Shown: piece by piece, positions 1-8,922 of the stretch
Layout: each line of letters starts with the position of its first letter
Numbering within the stretch: position 1 is the first letter of the stretch
Source: Streptomyces carpinensis
GTDB taxonomy: Bacteria > Actinomycetota > Actinomycetes > Streptomycetales > Streptomycetaceae
Direction of reading: 5' to 3'
DNA length: 64,000 bases
NCBI RefSeq assembly: GCF_002154505.1
Contig: NZ_MUBM01000017.1
Span: 1 to 64,000, forward strand
Notes under the pieces: generated by a model
Databases searched by the model: none
Seen by the model: only the letters and a program-made list of their open reading frames with translations
Told to the model about the DNA's origin: nothing
Position numbers and translations under genes: made by a program

Positions 1-1
1 G

Positions 2-187
2 CAGGCCGAGGACCAGCCCGAGGACGGAAGCGACGACGAGGTCATCTCCCCGGACGCGTCGGCCCGTGCGATGAGCGCCATCCACCAGGGGCTCAAGCGG
101 GCCTGGATGTCCGAGGACGACGACACGCCGCACGGTGCGCACGGGCGGCCAAGCGACGCGGCAGGCCCCACTGCCCATGATCTGTGA
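2..187 (+). CDS. cvnA: Conservon sensor kinase CvnA, C-terminal end (5' truncated)
   Basis: Only the last 61 codons are in the window, reading in the frame of base 2 to a TGA at 185-187. The visible tail is acidic and low in complexity, as expected for the disordered C-terminus of the large membrane histidine-kinase-like protein that heads Streptomyces conservons. No catalytic domain is visible. The identification rests on position: roadblock, DUF742 and GTPase genes follow immediately, which is the canonical cvnA-B-C-D order. The next gene begins 12 bases after this stop, so the unit is probably one operon. Confidence 0.7.
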   Translation, partial: QAEDQPEDGSDDEVISPDASARAMSAIHQGLKRAWMSEDDDTPHGAHGRPSDAAGPTAHDL

Positions 188-199
188 GGACGTTACGCA

Positions 200-631
200 A
201 TGAATGAGCAGGTACACACCGGACGCCGGCTGGACTGGCTCCTGGACGGCCTGGTGGACCGGATACCGGAGATCCGGTGCGCCATCGTGCTCTCCGGTGA
301 CGGTCTTCTGATCGGCAAGTCCAAGGACATGCTCCGCGACGACGCCGAACACCTGTCCGCGGTGGCCTCGGGTGTGCACAGCCTCGCCCGCGGCGCCGCG
401 CTTCACTTCCACAGCGGGCGGGTGCAGCAGACGGTCATTCAGATGGACAAGGCGTTCCTCTTCGTCACGGCCGCCGGCAAGGGGGCCAGGCTGGCATCGC
501 TCGCCTCGGAGGAAGTGGATGTGGGGATGATGGCGTACGAGATGGGCACGCTGGTCAAGCAGGTGGGCCAGTACCTGACGGCCGCACCGCGCGTGCAGTC
601 CTCGTCCGGCGGCACCGTTCAGGATGCCTGA
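200..631 (+). CDS. cvnB: Roadblock/LC7 domain protein CvnB
   Basis: A 143-aa single-domain roadblock/LC7 (MglB-like) protein. The core IRCAIVLSGDGLLIG near residues 24-38 followed by an alternating alpha/beta pattern is typical of the family, whose members act as regulators or scaffolds for the partner GTPase. GAGGACG at 186-192 gives a ribosome site 7 bases before the ATG. The 3' end overlaps cvnC by 8 bases, implying translational coupling. In known conservons the four proteins form a membrane-associated complex resembling a G-protein switch; that role here is inferred from gene order. Confidence 0.9.
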   Translation: MNEQVHTGRRLDWLLDGLVDRIPEIRCAIVLSGDGLLIGKSKDMLRDDAEHLSAVASGVHSLARGAALHFHSGRVQQTVIQMDKAFLFVTAAGKGARLASLASEEVDVGMMAYEMGTLVKQVGQYLTAAPRVQSSSGGTVQDA

Positions 632-998
632 ACCGCGCCGGCACGACGTCGAGGAGACCGGACGCTACTTACGGCCGTACGCCATCACGGGCGGACGCAC
701 CCAGCACAGCCAGTACGCGTTCACGCTGATCACTCTGGTCGTCGCACGGTCGGCACACGGTGCGGGGCCGGGTCACCTGGAACCGGAGGCGGCCCATATT
801 CTCGACCTCTGCCGGGACCGTGCGCTGGCGATCGCGGAGATCGCCGCACTGCTGGACCTGCCGGTGAGCGTGGTGAAGGTGCTGTGCGGGGATCTGCTCG
901 ACGCCTCGCTGATCCTGGTGCAGTCGCCGCCCGGGCAGGAGAGCCGGCCGAGTGTGGAACTCATCGAAAGGGTGATGGATGGTATCCGTCAGCTCTGA
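624..998 (+). CDS. cvnC: DUF742 protein CvnC
   Basis: A 124-aa DUF742 protein. The N-terminal RPYAITGGRT block near residues 17-26 is the family hallmark, and the C-terminal two thirds resembles a winged-helix fold (AIAEIAALLDLPVSVVKVLCGDLL). It starts inside cvnB and overlaps cvnD by 20 bases, so the four conservon genes are tightly coupled. No separate ribosome site is evident, which fits coupling to cvnB translation. The biochemical role of DUF742 is unsettled; it is taken as a component of the conservon signalling complex. Confidence 0.9.
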   Translation: MPEPRRHDVEETGRYLRPYAITGGRTQHSQYAFTLITLVVARSAHGAGPGHLEPEAAHILDLCRDRALAIAEIAALLDLPVSVVKVLCGDLLDASLILVQSPPGQESRPSVELIERVMDGIRQL

Positions 999-1575
999 AC
1001 CGGTCATGCCGACCGCGTTGAAGATCCTCATCGCGGGCGGCTTCGGGGTGGGCAAGACCACCATGGTGGCCGCGGTGAGCGAGGTTCCCCCGCTGGAGAC
1101 GGAGGAACGGATGACCGAGGCGAGCCTCGGCGTCGACGACCTGTCCGGCGTGGAGGGCAAGTCCTCGACGACGGTGGCGATGGACTTCGGCCGCATCACC
1201 ATCGCTCCGGAGCTGGTGCTGTACCTGTTCGGCACGCCCGGCCAGGACCGGTTCTGGTTCATGTGGGACGACCTGGCCACGGGCGCGCTCGGCGCGGTGG
1301 TCCTCGCGGACACTCGTCGGCTGGAGGCCTCGTTCGCCTCGATCGACTTCTTCGAGGAGCGCGGCATCCCCTTCGCCGTGGGCGTCAACTGCTTCCACGG
1401 GCAGCGCGACTGCACGACCGAGCAGGTACGGGCGGCGCTGGACCTCGACCCTGCCACCCCGGTGGTGCTGTGCGACGTCCGCGACCGCACCTCCAGCAAG
1501 CAGGTTCTGCTCTGCGCACTGGAGGCGGCCCGCGCCCGGGCGGCAGCGGCGCGTAATGTGACCTACTCCATATGA
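979..1575 (+). CDS. cvnD: Conservon small GTPase-like protein CvnD
   Basis: A 198-aa ATP/GTP-binding protein of the conservon family. The P-loop GGFGVGKTT lies near residues 19-27 and the switch II region GTPGQDRFWFMW near residues 78-89; the family often lacks a perfect NKxD motif and here VGVNCF is seen instead. GAAAGGG at 966-972 is a good ribosome site 6 bases before ATG 979. It closes the conservon; no cytochrome P450 (cvnE) follows, unlike in some conservons. It probably acts as the GTPase controlled by the roadblock partner at the membrane. Confidence 0.9.
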   Translation: MVSVSSEPVMPTALKILIAGGFGVGKTTMVAAVSEVPPLETEERMTEASLGVDDLSGVEGKSSTTVAMDFGRITIAPELVLYLFGTPGQDRFWFMWDDLATGALGAVVLADTRRLEASFASIDFFEERGIPFAVGVNCFHGQRDCTTEQVRAALDLDPATPVVLCDVRDRTSSKQVLLCALEAARARAAAARNVTYSI

Positions 1576-1746
1576 TGGCCCGGAAGTTCCGCCCGGCAGG
1601 CAGTCCCCCACCGGTTCCCTCGGCAGCCGGCTGATCACGGCGATCCCGCGGGCGGGCGGCCCCGCGGCCAGGACCTCCGAGAGTGCGCCGAGCCCGCGCA
1701 CGCACCGCCGTCGTTTTCTCCCGGTGCCGATGGGTACGCGGCGGGC

Positions 1747-2427
1747 ATGATCCCCACTCCGGAGGACGGCCCGGAGGCCGCCACCGTCACCGTCCGGCCG
1801 TACGGCAATCCGCTGCCGCTGGGGTTCTTCTCGTTCGGCATCGGGATGGTGCTGCTGGCGGGTGTCAGCCTCGGCCTGCTCACCGGCGATCAGGTGCGCC
1901 CTGTGGGCATCCTGCTCGCGGTCTTCGTCTTCCCGCTGGAGTTCCTCGCCGCCGTCATGGCCTTCCTGACCCGGGACACCGCCGCGGCCGCGGCGCTCGG
2001 ACTGTTCGCCACGTCGTGGGCGGCGCTGGGGGTGCTGCACATCGTCGCGCCGGCGCAGCAGACCAGCATCGCCCTCGGTATGTATCTGAGCGCCTTCGCC
2101 CTCATGCTGCTGCCCCTGGCCGTGACCGCTTTCATGGGCAAGGCGCTGCTCGGTGCCGTCCTGAGCGTCTCCACGATGCGCGCCGCTCTGGCCGCGGCCT
2201 ATCAGCTCGGCGCGCCGCACCAACTCGAACTCGCCGACGGGGCGGCCGCGTTGCTGCTGGTGGCGCTGGCGCTGTACGCCGGCACCGCGTTCTTGGCAGA
2301 GGACCTGCGCCGGCGTACGGTCCTGCCGATCCTGCGCCGTGGGGACGCCAGGCGGGCCATCGAGGAGGACCCGAAGGGTCGGCACACGGGCCGGGCGCGG
2401 GAGCCGGGCGTCCGCAAGCAGCTGTGA
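1747..2427 (+). CDS. SatP/YaaH (GPR1/FUN34) family membrane protein
   Basis: A 226-aa polytopic membrane protein with about six hydrophobic segments between residues 20 and 190 and a basic, charged C-terminal tail. The sequence GNPLPLGFFSFG near residues 21-32 matches the NPAPLGL signature of the acetate/succinate transporter family (GPR1/FUN34/YaaH). The expected role is uptake of acetate or a similar small carboxylate. No strong ribosome site precedes the ATG. The 171-base gap from cvnD shows nothing obvious. The substrate cannot be decided from sequence. Confidence 0.75.
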   Translation: MIPTPEDGPEAATVTVRPYGNPLPLGFFSFGIGMVLLAGVSLGLLTGDQVRPVGILLAVFVFPLEFLAAVMAFLTRDTAAAAALGLFATSWAALGVLHIVAPAQQTSIALGMYLSAFALMLLPLAVTAFMGKALLGAVLSVSTMRAALAAAYQLGAPHQLELADGAAALLLVALALYAGTAFLAEDLRRRTVLPILRRGDARRAIEEDPKGRHTGRAREPGVRKQL

Positions 2428-2462
2428 CGTCTCGCGCACACCGCCGCATCGCGCCCGGCGCG

Positions 2463-2831
2463 TCAGGACTGCGTGACGGCGAGGGCGAGGAGTACGGCCG
2501 CGGCGAGGACGGCCACGGCGGCGATCACGGAGGCCACGCAACGCGCCCGCAGCTGGGAGTACCGTTCCTCGTACTCCTCGCGCAGGGCGCGGCAGCGGTC
2601 CGCGACGCGTTGCAGGTCCGCACGCGCCCGGACCAGGCAGTCGCGGACGTAGTGCTGTTCGATCTCCTCGCGCTGCGCGGTGGTCAGCCACTCCAGCGGC
2701 TCGGTGAAGGCGCGGGCCCGCTCCTCGGCCTCGGCGACCCGGGCCTGCCACAGCAGATAGCCCTCCACCTGGTTGACGACATGGGCGGACGAGATCGGCT
2801 CGTCGCCCGCGCGTCCCCTCGCGTCCGTCAT
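2463..2831 (-). CDS. Small membrane protein coupled to ctaD1
   Basis: A 122-aa protein with a long charged helical region (about residues 25-95, rich in Glu and Arg, probably coiled coil) and one C-terminal membrane helix (about residues 98-118). Its ATG overlaps the ctaD1 TGA by four bases (ATGA), so it is translationally coupled to the oxidase subunit. I do not recognise a named family. The context suggests an accessory or assembly partner of this oxidase subunit, but that is inference from position only. Confidence 0.75.
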   Translation of the reverse strand: MTDARGRAGDEPISSAHVVNQVEGYLLWQARVAEAEERARAFTEPLEWLTTAQREEIEQHYVRDCLVRARADLQRVADRCRALREEYEERYSQLRARCVASVIAAVAVLAAAVLLALAVTQS

Positions 2832-4507
2832 GTCGGCAGGCCCAGGTTCTCCCGCTTGTCCGTGAGCGACACCTCGGGATGGCTCAGGTCGAACGCCGGG
2901 GACTCGCTGCGGATCATGGGCAGGGTGACGAAGTTGTGCCGCGGCGGCGGGCAGGAGGTCGCCCACTCCAGTGAGCGTCCGAAACCCCAGGGGTCGTCGA
3001 TCTCGATCTTCCGGCCGTACTTGGCCGTCTTCCACACGTTGTAGAGGAACGGCACCATGGACAGGCCCAGCAGGAACGAGCCGATGGTGGAGATCATGTT
3101 CAGTGCGGTGAAGCCGTCGGCGGCCAGGTAGTCGGCGTACCGGCGCGGCATGCCCTCGGCGCCCAGCCAGTGCTGGATGAGGAAGGTGGTGTGGAAGCCG
3201 GCGAACAGCATCCAGAAGCTCATCTTGCCCAGCCGCTCGTCGAGCATCTTGCCGGTGAACTTCGGCCACCAGAAGTGGAAGCCGGCGAACATGGCGAAGA
3301 CGACGGTGCCGAAGACCACGTAGTGGAAGTGCGCCACCACGAAGTAGCTGTCGGAGACGTGGAAGTCCAGCGGCGGGGAGGCCAGGATGACGCCGGTCAG
3401 ACCGCCGAACAGGAAGGTCACGAGGAAGCCGGTCGCCCACAGCATCGGTGTCTCGAAGGACAGGCTGCCCTTCCACATGGTGCCGACCCAGTTGAAGAAC
3501 TTCACCCCGGTCGGTACCGCGATCAGGAAGGTCATGAAGGAGAAGAACGGCAGCAGCACACCACCGGTGACGTACATGTGGTGGGCCCACACGGTCGCCG
3601 ACAGGCCCGCGATCGAGATGGTCGCGCCCACCAGGCCCATGTAGCCGAAGATCGGCTTGCGGGCGAAGACCGGAATGATCTCCGTGACGATGCCGAAGAA
3701 CGGCAGCGCGATGATGTACACCTCGGGATGGCCGAAGAACCAGAAGAGGTGCTGCCACAGCAGCGAGCCGCCGTTGGCCGGGTCGAAGACATGGGCGCCG
3801 AACTTGCGGTCGGCCTCCAGCGCGAGCAGGGCTCCCGCCAGGACGGGGAAGGCGAGCAGCACCAGGATGCTGGTGAGCAGCACGTTCCACACGAAGATCG
3901 GCATGCGGAACATGGTCATGCCTGGCGCGCGCATGCAGACGATCGTGGTGACGAAGTTGACCGAGCCCATGATGGTGCCGAAGCCGGACAGGGCCAGGCC
4001 CATGATCCACAGGTCGCCGCCGATGCCCGGTGAGTGCACGGCGTCGGTCAGCGGGGAGTAGGCGAACCATCCGAAGTCGGCCGCGCCGTTGGGGGTGAGG
4101 AAGCCGCCCACCGCGATCAGCGAGCCGAGCAGGTACAGCCAGTAGGCCAGCATGTTCAGCCGGGGGAAGGCCACGTCCGGCGCGCCGATCTGGAGCGGCA
4201 TGATCCAGTTCGTGAAGCCCGCGAACAGCGGTGTCGCGAACATCAGCAGCATGACGGTGCCGTGCATCGTGAAGAACTGGTTGAACTGCTCGGTCGACAT
4301 GATCTGCAGGCCCGGACGGGCCAGTTCGGCCCGCATCAGCAGCGCCAGGATGCCGCCGAACAGGAAGAACGCGAACGAGGTGGTCAGATACAGGGAACCG
4401 ATCGTCTTGTGATCGGTCGTCGTCACCCATTTCACCACCACGGAACCGGCCCGCATCCGACGACGGGGACCGGCGGTTTCCGGTGTGATGTGCTGAACGT
4501 CTGTCAT
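2828..4507 (-). CDS. ctaD: Cytochrome c oxidase subunit I (aa3-type), ctaD1
   Basis: A 559-aa haem-copper oxidase subunit I with twelve predicted membrane helices. All redox ligands are present: His82 and His310-region residues for haem, His260, His309 and His310 for CuB, Tyr264 cross-link candidate in GHPEVY, and AHFHYV later. Proton-channel residues are canonical: Asn100, Asp111 and Asn118 ([11 protein letters not shown]), Glu262, and Lys336 in VPTGVK. ATG 4507 is chosen because it starts just before the conserved [13 protein letters not shown] block; a longer frame to 4651 lacks family similarity. No ctaC or ctaE lies adjacent, so this may be an extra ctaD paralogue. Confidence 0.93.
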   Translation of the reverse strand: MTDVQHITPETAGPRRRMRAGSVVVKWVTTTDHKTIGSLYLTTSFAFFLFGGILALLMRAELARPGLQIMSTEQFNQFFTMHGTVMLLMFATPLFAGFTNWIMPLQIGAPDVAFPRLNMLAYWLYLLGSLIAVGGFLTPNGAADFGWFAYSPLTDAVHSPGIGGDLWIMGLALSGFGTIMGSVNFVTTIVCMRAPGMTMFRMPIFVWNVLLTSILVLLAFPVLAGALLALEADRKFGAHVFDPANGGSLLWQHLFWFFGHPEVYIIALPFFGIVTEIIPVFARKPIFGYMGLVGATISIAGLSATVWAHHMYVTGGVLLPFFSFMTFLIAVPTGVKFFNWVGTMWKGSLSFETPMLWATGFLVTFLFGGLTGVILASPPLDFHVSDSYFVVAHFHYVVFGTVVFAMFAGFHFWWPKFTGKMLDERLGKMSFWMLFAGFHTTFLIQHWLGAEGMPRRYADYLAADGFTALNMISTIGSFLLGLSMVPFLYNVWKTAKYGRKIEIDDPWGFGRSLEWATSCPPPRHNFVTLPMIRSESPAFDLSHPEVSLTDKRENLGLPT

Positions 4508-4676
4508 GCGGCCCGTGACACGCTTTCTCTGAAGACATGGATGCGTGAGTTCCGCGGAAGCGTCCGCAGGGCTCGGCACCATCCTCGTGGCTCGGGCATC
4601 CCAAGGGCCGCCTGCCGTCGCCGAGATGGCCCAACAGCGGGCCGATTGCACCCGGACGGCCTACAGGGCGCGTGGG

Positions 4677-5636
4677 TCAGACGGGTCGAGCCGGCTGATC
4701 GGGGCCGACCGCGTACGGCGGCAGTTGCGCCGGGCTCACCCGTTCCCCCAGCACCTCGGCCATGAACTGCACCAGCCACCGCTGGGAGGGGCTGCGGGAG
4801 GACTCGTGCCGGGCGTAGAGGGCGACCTCGATCGGCTCGGTCTCGAAGGGCAGCCGGACCAGCCGCACCCGGCGGGACGTGGTGAAGACCTCGCCGACGT
4901 ACTCGGGGACGATCGCGATCAGGTCGGTCTGCTCCAGCAGGTAGGGGAGCATCGAGAAGCGGGTGGCGTCCACTACCACCCGGTCCAGGAGTTCGTGCGC
5001 GGCGAGGAGCGTCCGCGGAGCGACGTGCCCGCTGGGGCCGAAGACGGTGGCGTGGTGCTCGGCCGCGAGCTCCGCCATGGTGACCGCCTCGCCCCGGATC
5101 CGGGGGTGGTCCGCGGCCACCATGCCGACGTAGCGCTCGAGGAAGAGCGGGATCCGCACCGTCCGGTGGGAGGTCAGCACCGGGGTGGCCACGAAGGCGT
5201 CGAGGTCGCCGCGGCGCAGCTGCTGCTCGGCGTCGTCCACGTCGAGCGGCCGGACGATGAAGGACGCCCGGGGCGCGCGCTCACGGGCCGCCGCGAGGAG
5301 GCGGGGCAGCAGGGTGGCCTCGCCGAGGTCGGAGAGGGCCAGTGTGAAACGCCCCGGCATGGTGGCGGGGTCGAAGTCCTCGGCCTGGCGGATGGTGCCG
5401 TCGATCTCGGTGAGGGCCCGCCGCAGCGGCTCGTACAGCCGGCGGGCGCCGGCGGTGGGCGTCAGTCCGCGTCCCGTGCGCCGGAACAGCTCGTCGTCGA
5501 AGTGCCGGCGCAGCTTGCCCAGGCTGTAGCTGACCGTGGGCTGGGTGACGTGGAGGGTCTCGGCGGTGGCCGTGACACTGCCGGTCTCGTACAGCAGCAC
5601 GAAGACGCGGGCGAGATTGAGGTCGAAGGTCCTCAT
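4677..5636 (-). CDS. LysR-family regulator, divergent from the benzoylformate genes
   Basis: A 319-aa LysR-type regulator. The N-terminal winged helix (FVLLYETGSVTATAETLHVT then QPTVSYSLGKLRR, about residues 10-45) is clear, followed by the two-lobe effector domain (about residues 90-300). ATG 5636 is preferred over an upstream start because it begins directly before the helix-turn-helix block. It is transcribed divergently from the decarboxylase gene across about 95 bases that contain a CCAA-N7-TTGG inverted repeat. It most likely controls the catabolic operon in response to an aromatic acid such as benzoylformate; the effector is inferred. Confidence 0.9.
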   Translation of the reverse strand: MRTFDLNLARVFVLLYETGSVTATAETLHVTQPTVSYSLGKLRRHFDDELFRRTGRGLTPTAGARRLYEPLRRALTEIDGTIRQAEDFDPATMPGRFTLALSDLGEATLLPRLLAAARERAPRASFIVRPLDVDDAEQQLRRGDLDAFVATPVLTSHRTVRIPLFLERYVGMVAADHPRIRGEAVTMAELAAEHHATVFGPSGHVAPRTLLAAHELLDRVVVDATRFSMLPYLLEQTDLIAIVPEYVGEVFTTSRRVRLVRLPFETEPIEVALYARHESSRSPSQRWLVQFMAEVLGERVSPAQLPPYAVGPDQPARPV

Positions 5637-5661
5637 ATCGAGCAAGTCTATATCGCGGCGG

Positions 5662-5676
5662 CCAAACATTTATTGG
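5662..5676. promoter_or_regulatory. Candidate LysR operator, CCAA-N7-TTGG
   Basis: An inverted repeat CCAA-N7-TTGG lies between the divergent LysR gene and the decarboxylase gene. The spacing resembles the palindromic core of LysR recognition boxes, and it abuts the probable -35 region of the catabolic operon, a usual place for an activator site. Seen directly as a short palindrome; its function is inferred. Confidence 0.4.
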
Positions 5677-5703
5677 TGCCCATGTCCGGGCGTTGCCTAG
5701 CGT
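5673..5703 (+). promoter_or_regulatory. Probable promoter of the benzoylformate operon
   Basis: TTGGTG at 5673-5678 and TAGCGT at 5698-5703, separated by 19 bases, form a plausible vegetative promoter. Transcription would start near 5710, leaving a short leader with a GAAAGGA ribosome site at 5718-5724 before GTG 5731. The -35 overlaps the candidate LysR palindrome. Confidence 0.4.
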
Positions 5704-5730
5704 GCGTTGCGTCACTTGAAAGGAACCTCT

Positions 5731-7311
5731 GTGTCATCCGTACGCCGCGTTTCCCACGAGTTCCTCAAGCGCCAGGGACTCACCACCGTCTTCGGCAATC
5801 CCGGCTCCAACGAGCTGCCTTTCCTGGCCGACCTGCCGGAGGGTTTCCGCTACGTCCTCGGCCTGCACGAGGGGGCGGTCGTCGGCATGGCCGACGGCTA
5901 CGCCCAGGCGACCGGGCGGCCCGTGCTGGTCAACCTGCACGCGGCCTCGGGCTCCGGGAACGCGATGGGCGCGCTGACCAATGCCGTGGCATCGCGGACC
6001 CCGCTGGTCGTCGTGGCCGGCCAGCAGGTCCGCCCCGCCGTCGGCCCGGAGGCCAACCTGGCCAACGTCGACGCTCCGGCGCTGATGAAGCCGCTGGTCG
6101 GCTGGGCCGCGGAGCCGGCGTGCGCCGAGGACGTGCCGCGCGCGCTCGCGCAGGCCGTCTTCGAGGCCGGATTGCAGCGGCGGCCGACGTATCTGTCCGT
6201 CCCGTACGACGACTGGGCCGTCGAGGTCGACGACAACTGCCTGGCGGTGCTGGACCGGCGGGTCGAGCGGGCCTCCGTGCCGGACGGGGAGCAGGGCCGC
6301 CGGCTCGCCGAGCGGGTCGCCGCCGCCGAGCGGCCCGCGCTGGTGCTGGGCGGCGACATCGACTCGGCCGGGCTCTTCGACTGCGCCGTGCGGCTGGCCG
6401 AGCGCCTGGGCGGCCCGGTCTGGGCGGCGCCCTCGCTGTTCCGGCTGCCCTTCCCCAACCGGCATCCGCTGTTCCGCGGGGTGCTGCCCGCCGGGATCGC
6501 GCCGATCTGCGCCGCGCTGGAGGGGCACGACCTCGTGCTGGTGCTGGGCGCGCCGGTGTTCCGCTACCACGAGTACCTGCCGGGCCGGTACCTGCCGGAG
6601 GGCACCCGGCTGATCCAGGTGACAGAGGACGCCTCCGCGGCCGCGCGGGCGCCGATGGGCGAGGCGCTGGTCGCCGACCCGCGGGCGGTGATCGAACTGC
6701 TGCTCGAGCAGCTCGGCACCCTTACCGCGCCCACCGGCCCGTACCGGCCGGTGCCCGAGCCGCCCACCGCCGAGGGGCCGCTCCTGCACCCGGAGGAGGT
6801 GTTCGCGGCACTGCGCGATGAGATGCCCGAGGACACCGCGTACGTGGTCGAGTCGACCTCGACGAACTCCTCCTGGTGGCGCCAGATGGACCTGCGCCGG
6901 CCCGGCTCCTACTACTTCCCTGCCGCCGGCGGGCTCGGGTTCGGGCTGCCCGGCGCGGTGGGGGTCGCCCTGGCGCAGCCGGACCGGCCGGTCGTGGGCG
7001 TGATCGGGGACGGCTCGGCCAACTACGGCATCACCGCCCTGTGGACGGCCGCCCAGCACCGCGTCCCGCTGACGATCGTGCTGCTGCGCAACGGGACGTA
7101 CGGGGCGCTGCGCTGGTTCGGCGACCTGCTCGGTGTGCCGGACGCCCCGGGCATGGACATCCCGGGCCTGGACTTCACCCGCATCGCGGAGGGCTACGGG
7201 GTCAGCGCGCGACAGGTCGGCGACGCCGAGGAGCTGCGGGCCGTCCTCGCCGAGCGCCCCGACAAGCCGCGGCTCGTCCAGGTGGACACGGCCCTCACCA
7301 CTCCCTCCTGA
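5731..7311 (+). CDS. mdlC: Benzoylformate decarboxylase (ThDP-dependent)
   Basis: A 526-aa thiamine-diphosphate enzyme predicted to convert benzoylformate to benzaldehyde and CO2. With GTG 5731 as start the catalytic residues fall at the same numbers as in the Pseudomonas enzyme: Ser26 (GNPGSNE), Glu47 (LHEGAV) and His70 (NLHAASG), with the FRYHEYLPG histidine further on. The GDGSANYG metal/ThDP motif lies in the C-terminal domain. GAAAGGA at 5718-5724 supports GTG 5731 over an upstream TTG at 5707. It heads an operon with aldehyde dehydrogenase and transporter genes. Other 2-oxo acid decarboxylase substrates cannot be excluded. Confidence 0.9.
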   Translation: MSSVRRVSHEFLKRQGLTTVFGNPGSNELPFLADLPEGFRYVLGLHEGAVVGMADGYAQATGRPVLVNLHAASGSGNAMGALTNAVASRTPLVVVAGQQVRPAVGPEANLANVDAPALMKPLVGWAAEPACAEDVPRALAQAVFEAGLQRRPTYLSVPYDDWAVEVDDNCLAVLDRRVERASVPDGEQGRRLAERVAAAERPALVLGGDIDSAGLFDCAVRLAERLGGPVWAAPSLFRLPFPNRHPLFRGVLPAGIAPICAALEGHDLVLVLGAPVFRYHEYLPGRYLPEGTRLIQVTEDASAAARAPMGEALVADPRAVIELLLEQLGTLTAPTGPYRPVPEPPTAEGPLLHPEEVFAALRDEMPEDTAYVVESTSTNSSWWRQMDLRRPGSYYFPAAGGLGFGLPGAVGVALAQPDRPVVGVIGDGSANYGITALWTAAQHRVPLTIVLLRNGTYGALRWFGDLLGVPDAPGMDIPGLDFTRIAEGYGVSARQVGDAEELRAVLAERPDKPRLVQVDTALTTPS

Positions 7312-7378
7312 GCACAACCCGCCCGACCCCGACCGCACCCGGGCAACCCGACGAACCGCATCGACGAAAGGGAAACCG

Positions 7379-8833
7379 ATGGCACTCCTGGACAGCGACG
7401 TCTGGGCGAAGAAGTTCTTCAGCGACGGCTGGCGGAATGCCGCCGCCGAACAGCCGGTCGTCGAGCCGGCCACCGGCGACCAGCTCGGCACGGTGGGTCT
7501 GGCCACGGCCGAGGACGTCGGCCGCGCCGCCGCACGGGCGGCCGAGGCCCAGCGCGCGTGGGCGGCGACCTCCCCGCAGCAGCGGGCGGCCGTGCTGCGC
7601 CGGGCGGGCGAGCTGTTCACCGAGCACGCCGCCGAGGTGGAGCAGTGGCTGGTGCGCGAGGCGGGTTCGGTGCGGACCAAGGCGGGCTTCGAGGTGGGGC
7701 TCGCCGTGGGCGAGTGCTTCGAGTGCGCGGGGCTGCCGACGCATCCGCAGGGCGAGGTCCTGACCTCCGAGGAGGCCCGCTGGTCGCTCGCCAGGCGCCG
7801 TCCGGCCGGTGTGGTGAGCGTCATCGCGCCCTTCAACTTCCCGCTGATCCTCGGTCTGCGCTCGGTGGCGCCCGCGCTCGCCCTGGGCAACGCGGTCCTG
7901 CTCAAGCCGGATCCGCGCACCGCGGTGAGCGGTGGCGTCGTCATCGCGCGGATCTTCGAGGAGGCCGGGCTTCCGGCCGGTGTGCTGCACCTGCTGCCGG
8001 GTGACGGCGCGGTCGGCCAGGCGGTCGTCGAGGCCCCCGAAGTGCGGGTGGTCTCCTTCACTGGGTCCACGCCGGTCGGACGGGCGATCGGCGAGCGGGC
8101 GGGCCGGCTGCTCAAGCGGGCCCATCTGGAGCTGGGCGGCAACAACGCACTGGTGGTGCTCCCGGGCGCGGACGTGCACAAGGCCGCCTCGGCCGGCGCG
8201 TTCGGCTCGTATCTGCACCAGGGGCAGATCTGCATGACGACCGGCCGTCACATCGTCCACGAGTCGCTGCTGGCGGAGTACACCGCCGCGCTGGCCGCGA
8301 AGGCCGAGGCGCTGCCGGTGGGCGACCCGGCCCGTGAGGACGTGGCGCTCGGCCCGATCATCGACAGCCGTCAGCTGGAGCGGGTGCACGGCATCGTCAC
8401 CGAGTCCGTGGCGGCGGGCGCGACCCTGGCCGCGGGGGGCGAGATCGCCGGTGCCTGCTACCGCGCGACCGTGCTGACCGGCCTGACGACCGACATGCCG
8501 GCCTGGCGCGAGGAGATCTTCGGCCCCGTCGCTCCGGTCATCGGCTTCTCGACGCTCGAGGAGGCCGCGCGGATCGTCAACGACTGCGAGTACGGGCTGT
8601 CGGTCGGGATCCTCGGGGACGTCGGTACGGCGATGAAGCTCGCCGACCGGATCGACTCCGGCAAGGTCCACATCAACGAGCAGACCGTCAGCGACGAGCC
8701 CAACGCGCCCTTCGGCGGCGTCAAGGCCTCCGGGACCGGGTCCCGGTTCGGCGGCGCGGCGGCCAACGTCGAGGCCTTCACCGAGACCCAGTGGGTCACG
8801 GTCCGGCCGGAGATCGCCGACTACCCCTTCTGA
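7379..8833 (+). CDS. Benzaldehyde dehydrogenase-type ALDH
   Basis: A 484-aa NAD(P)-dependent aldehyde dehydrogenase. The Rossmann region with FTGSTPVGR, the general base Glu in LELGGNN and the catalytic Cys in HQGQICMTTGR are all present. GAAAGGG at 7366-7372 sits 6 bases before ATG 7379. It lies 67 bases after the decarboxylase gene, so the expected substrate is the benzaldehyde produced by that enzyme, giving benzoate. The pair matches the lower mandelate pathway; no mandelate dehydrogenase or racemase gene is in the window. Confidence 0.88.
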   Translation: MALLDSDVWAKKFFSDGWRNAAAEQPVVEPATGDQLGTVGLATAEDVGRAAARAAEAQRAWAATSPQQRAAVLRRAGELFTEHAAEVEQWLVREAGSVRTKAGFEVGLAVGECFECAGLPTHPQGEVLTSEEARWSLARRRPAGVVSVIAPFNFPLILGLRSVAPALALGNAVLLKPDPRTAVSGGVVIARIFEEAGLPAGVLHLLPGDGAVGQAVVEAPEVRVVSFTGSTPVGRAIGERAGRLLKRAHLELGGNNALVVLPGADVHKAASAGAFGSYLHQGQICMTTGRHIVHESLLAEYTAALAAKAEALPVGDPAREDVALGPIIDSRQLERVHGIVTESVAAGATLAAGGEIAGACYRATVLTGLTTDMPAWREEIFGPVAPVIGFSTLEEAARIVNDCEYGLSVGILGDVGTAMKLADRIDSGKVHINEQTVSDEPNAPFGGVKASGTGSRFGGAAANVEAFTETQWVTVRPEIADYPF

Positions 8834-8922
8834 CGCCTGTTCCGGCGCCCTCCGCTCCCGGCGCCGAGCCGGCACCCGCTCCACCTCACCGCCCGCATCC
8901 GTCCCCTGAGGGGTACCTCCCG

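Noticed and set aside
2828-4651. Longer start for ctaD1 at 4651
   Set aside because: The extra 48 residues are Arg/Pro-rich, unlike the family; ATG 4507 begins just before the conserved N-terminus.
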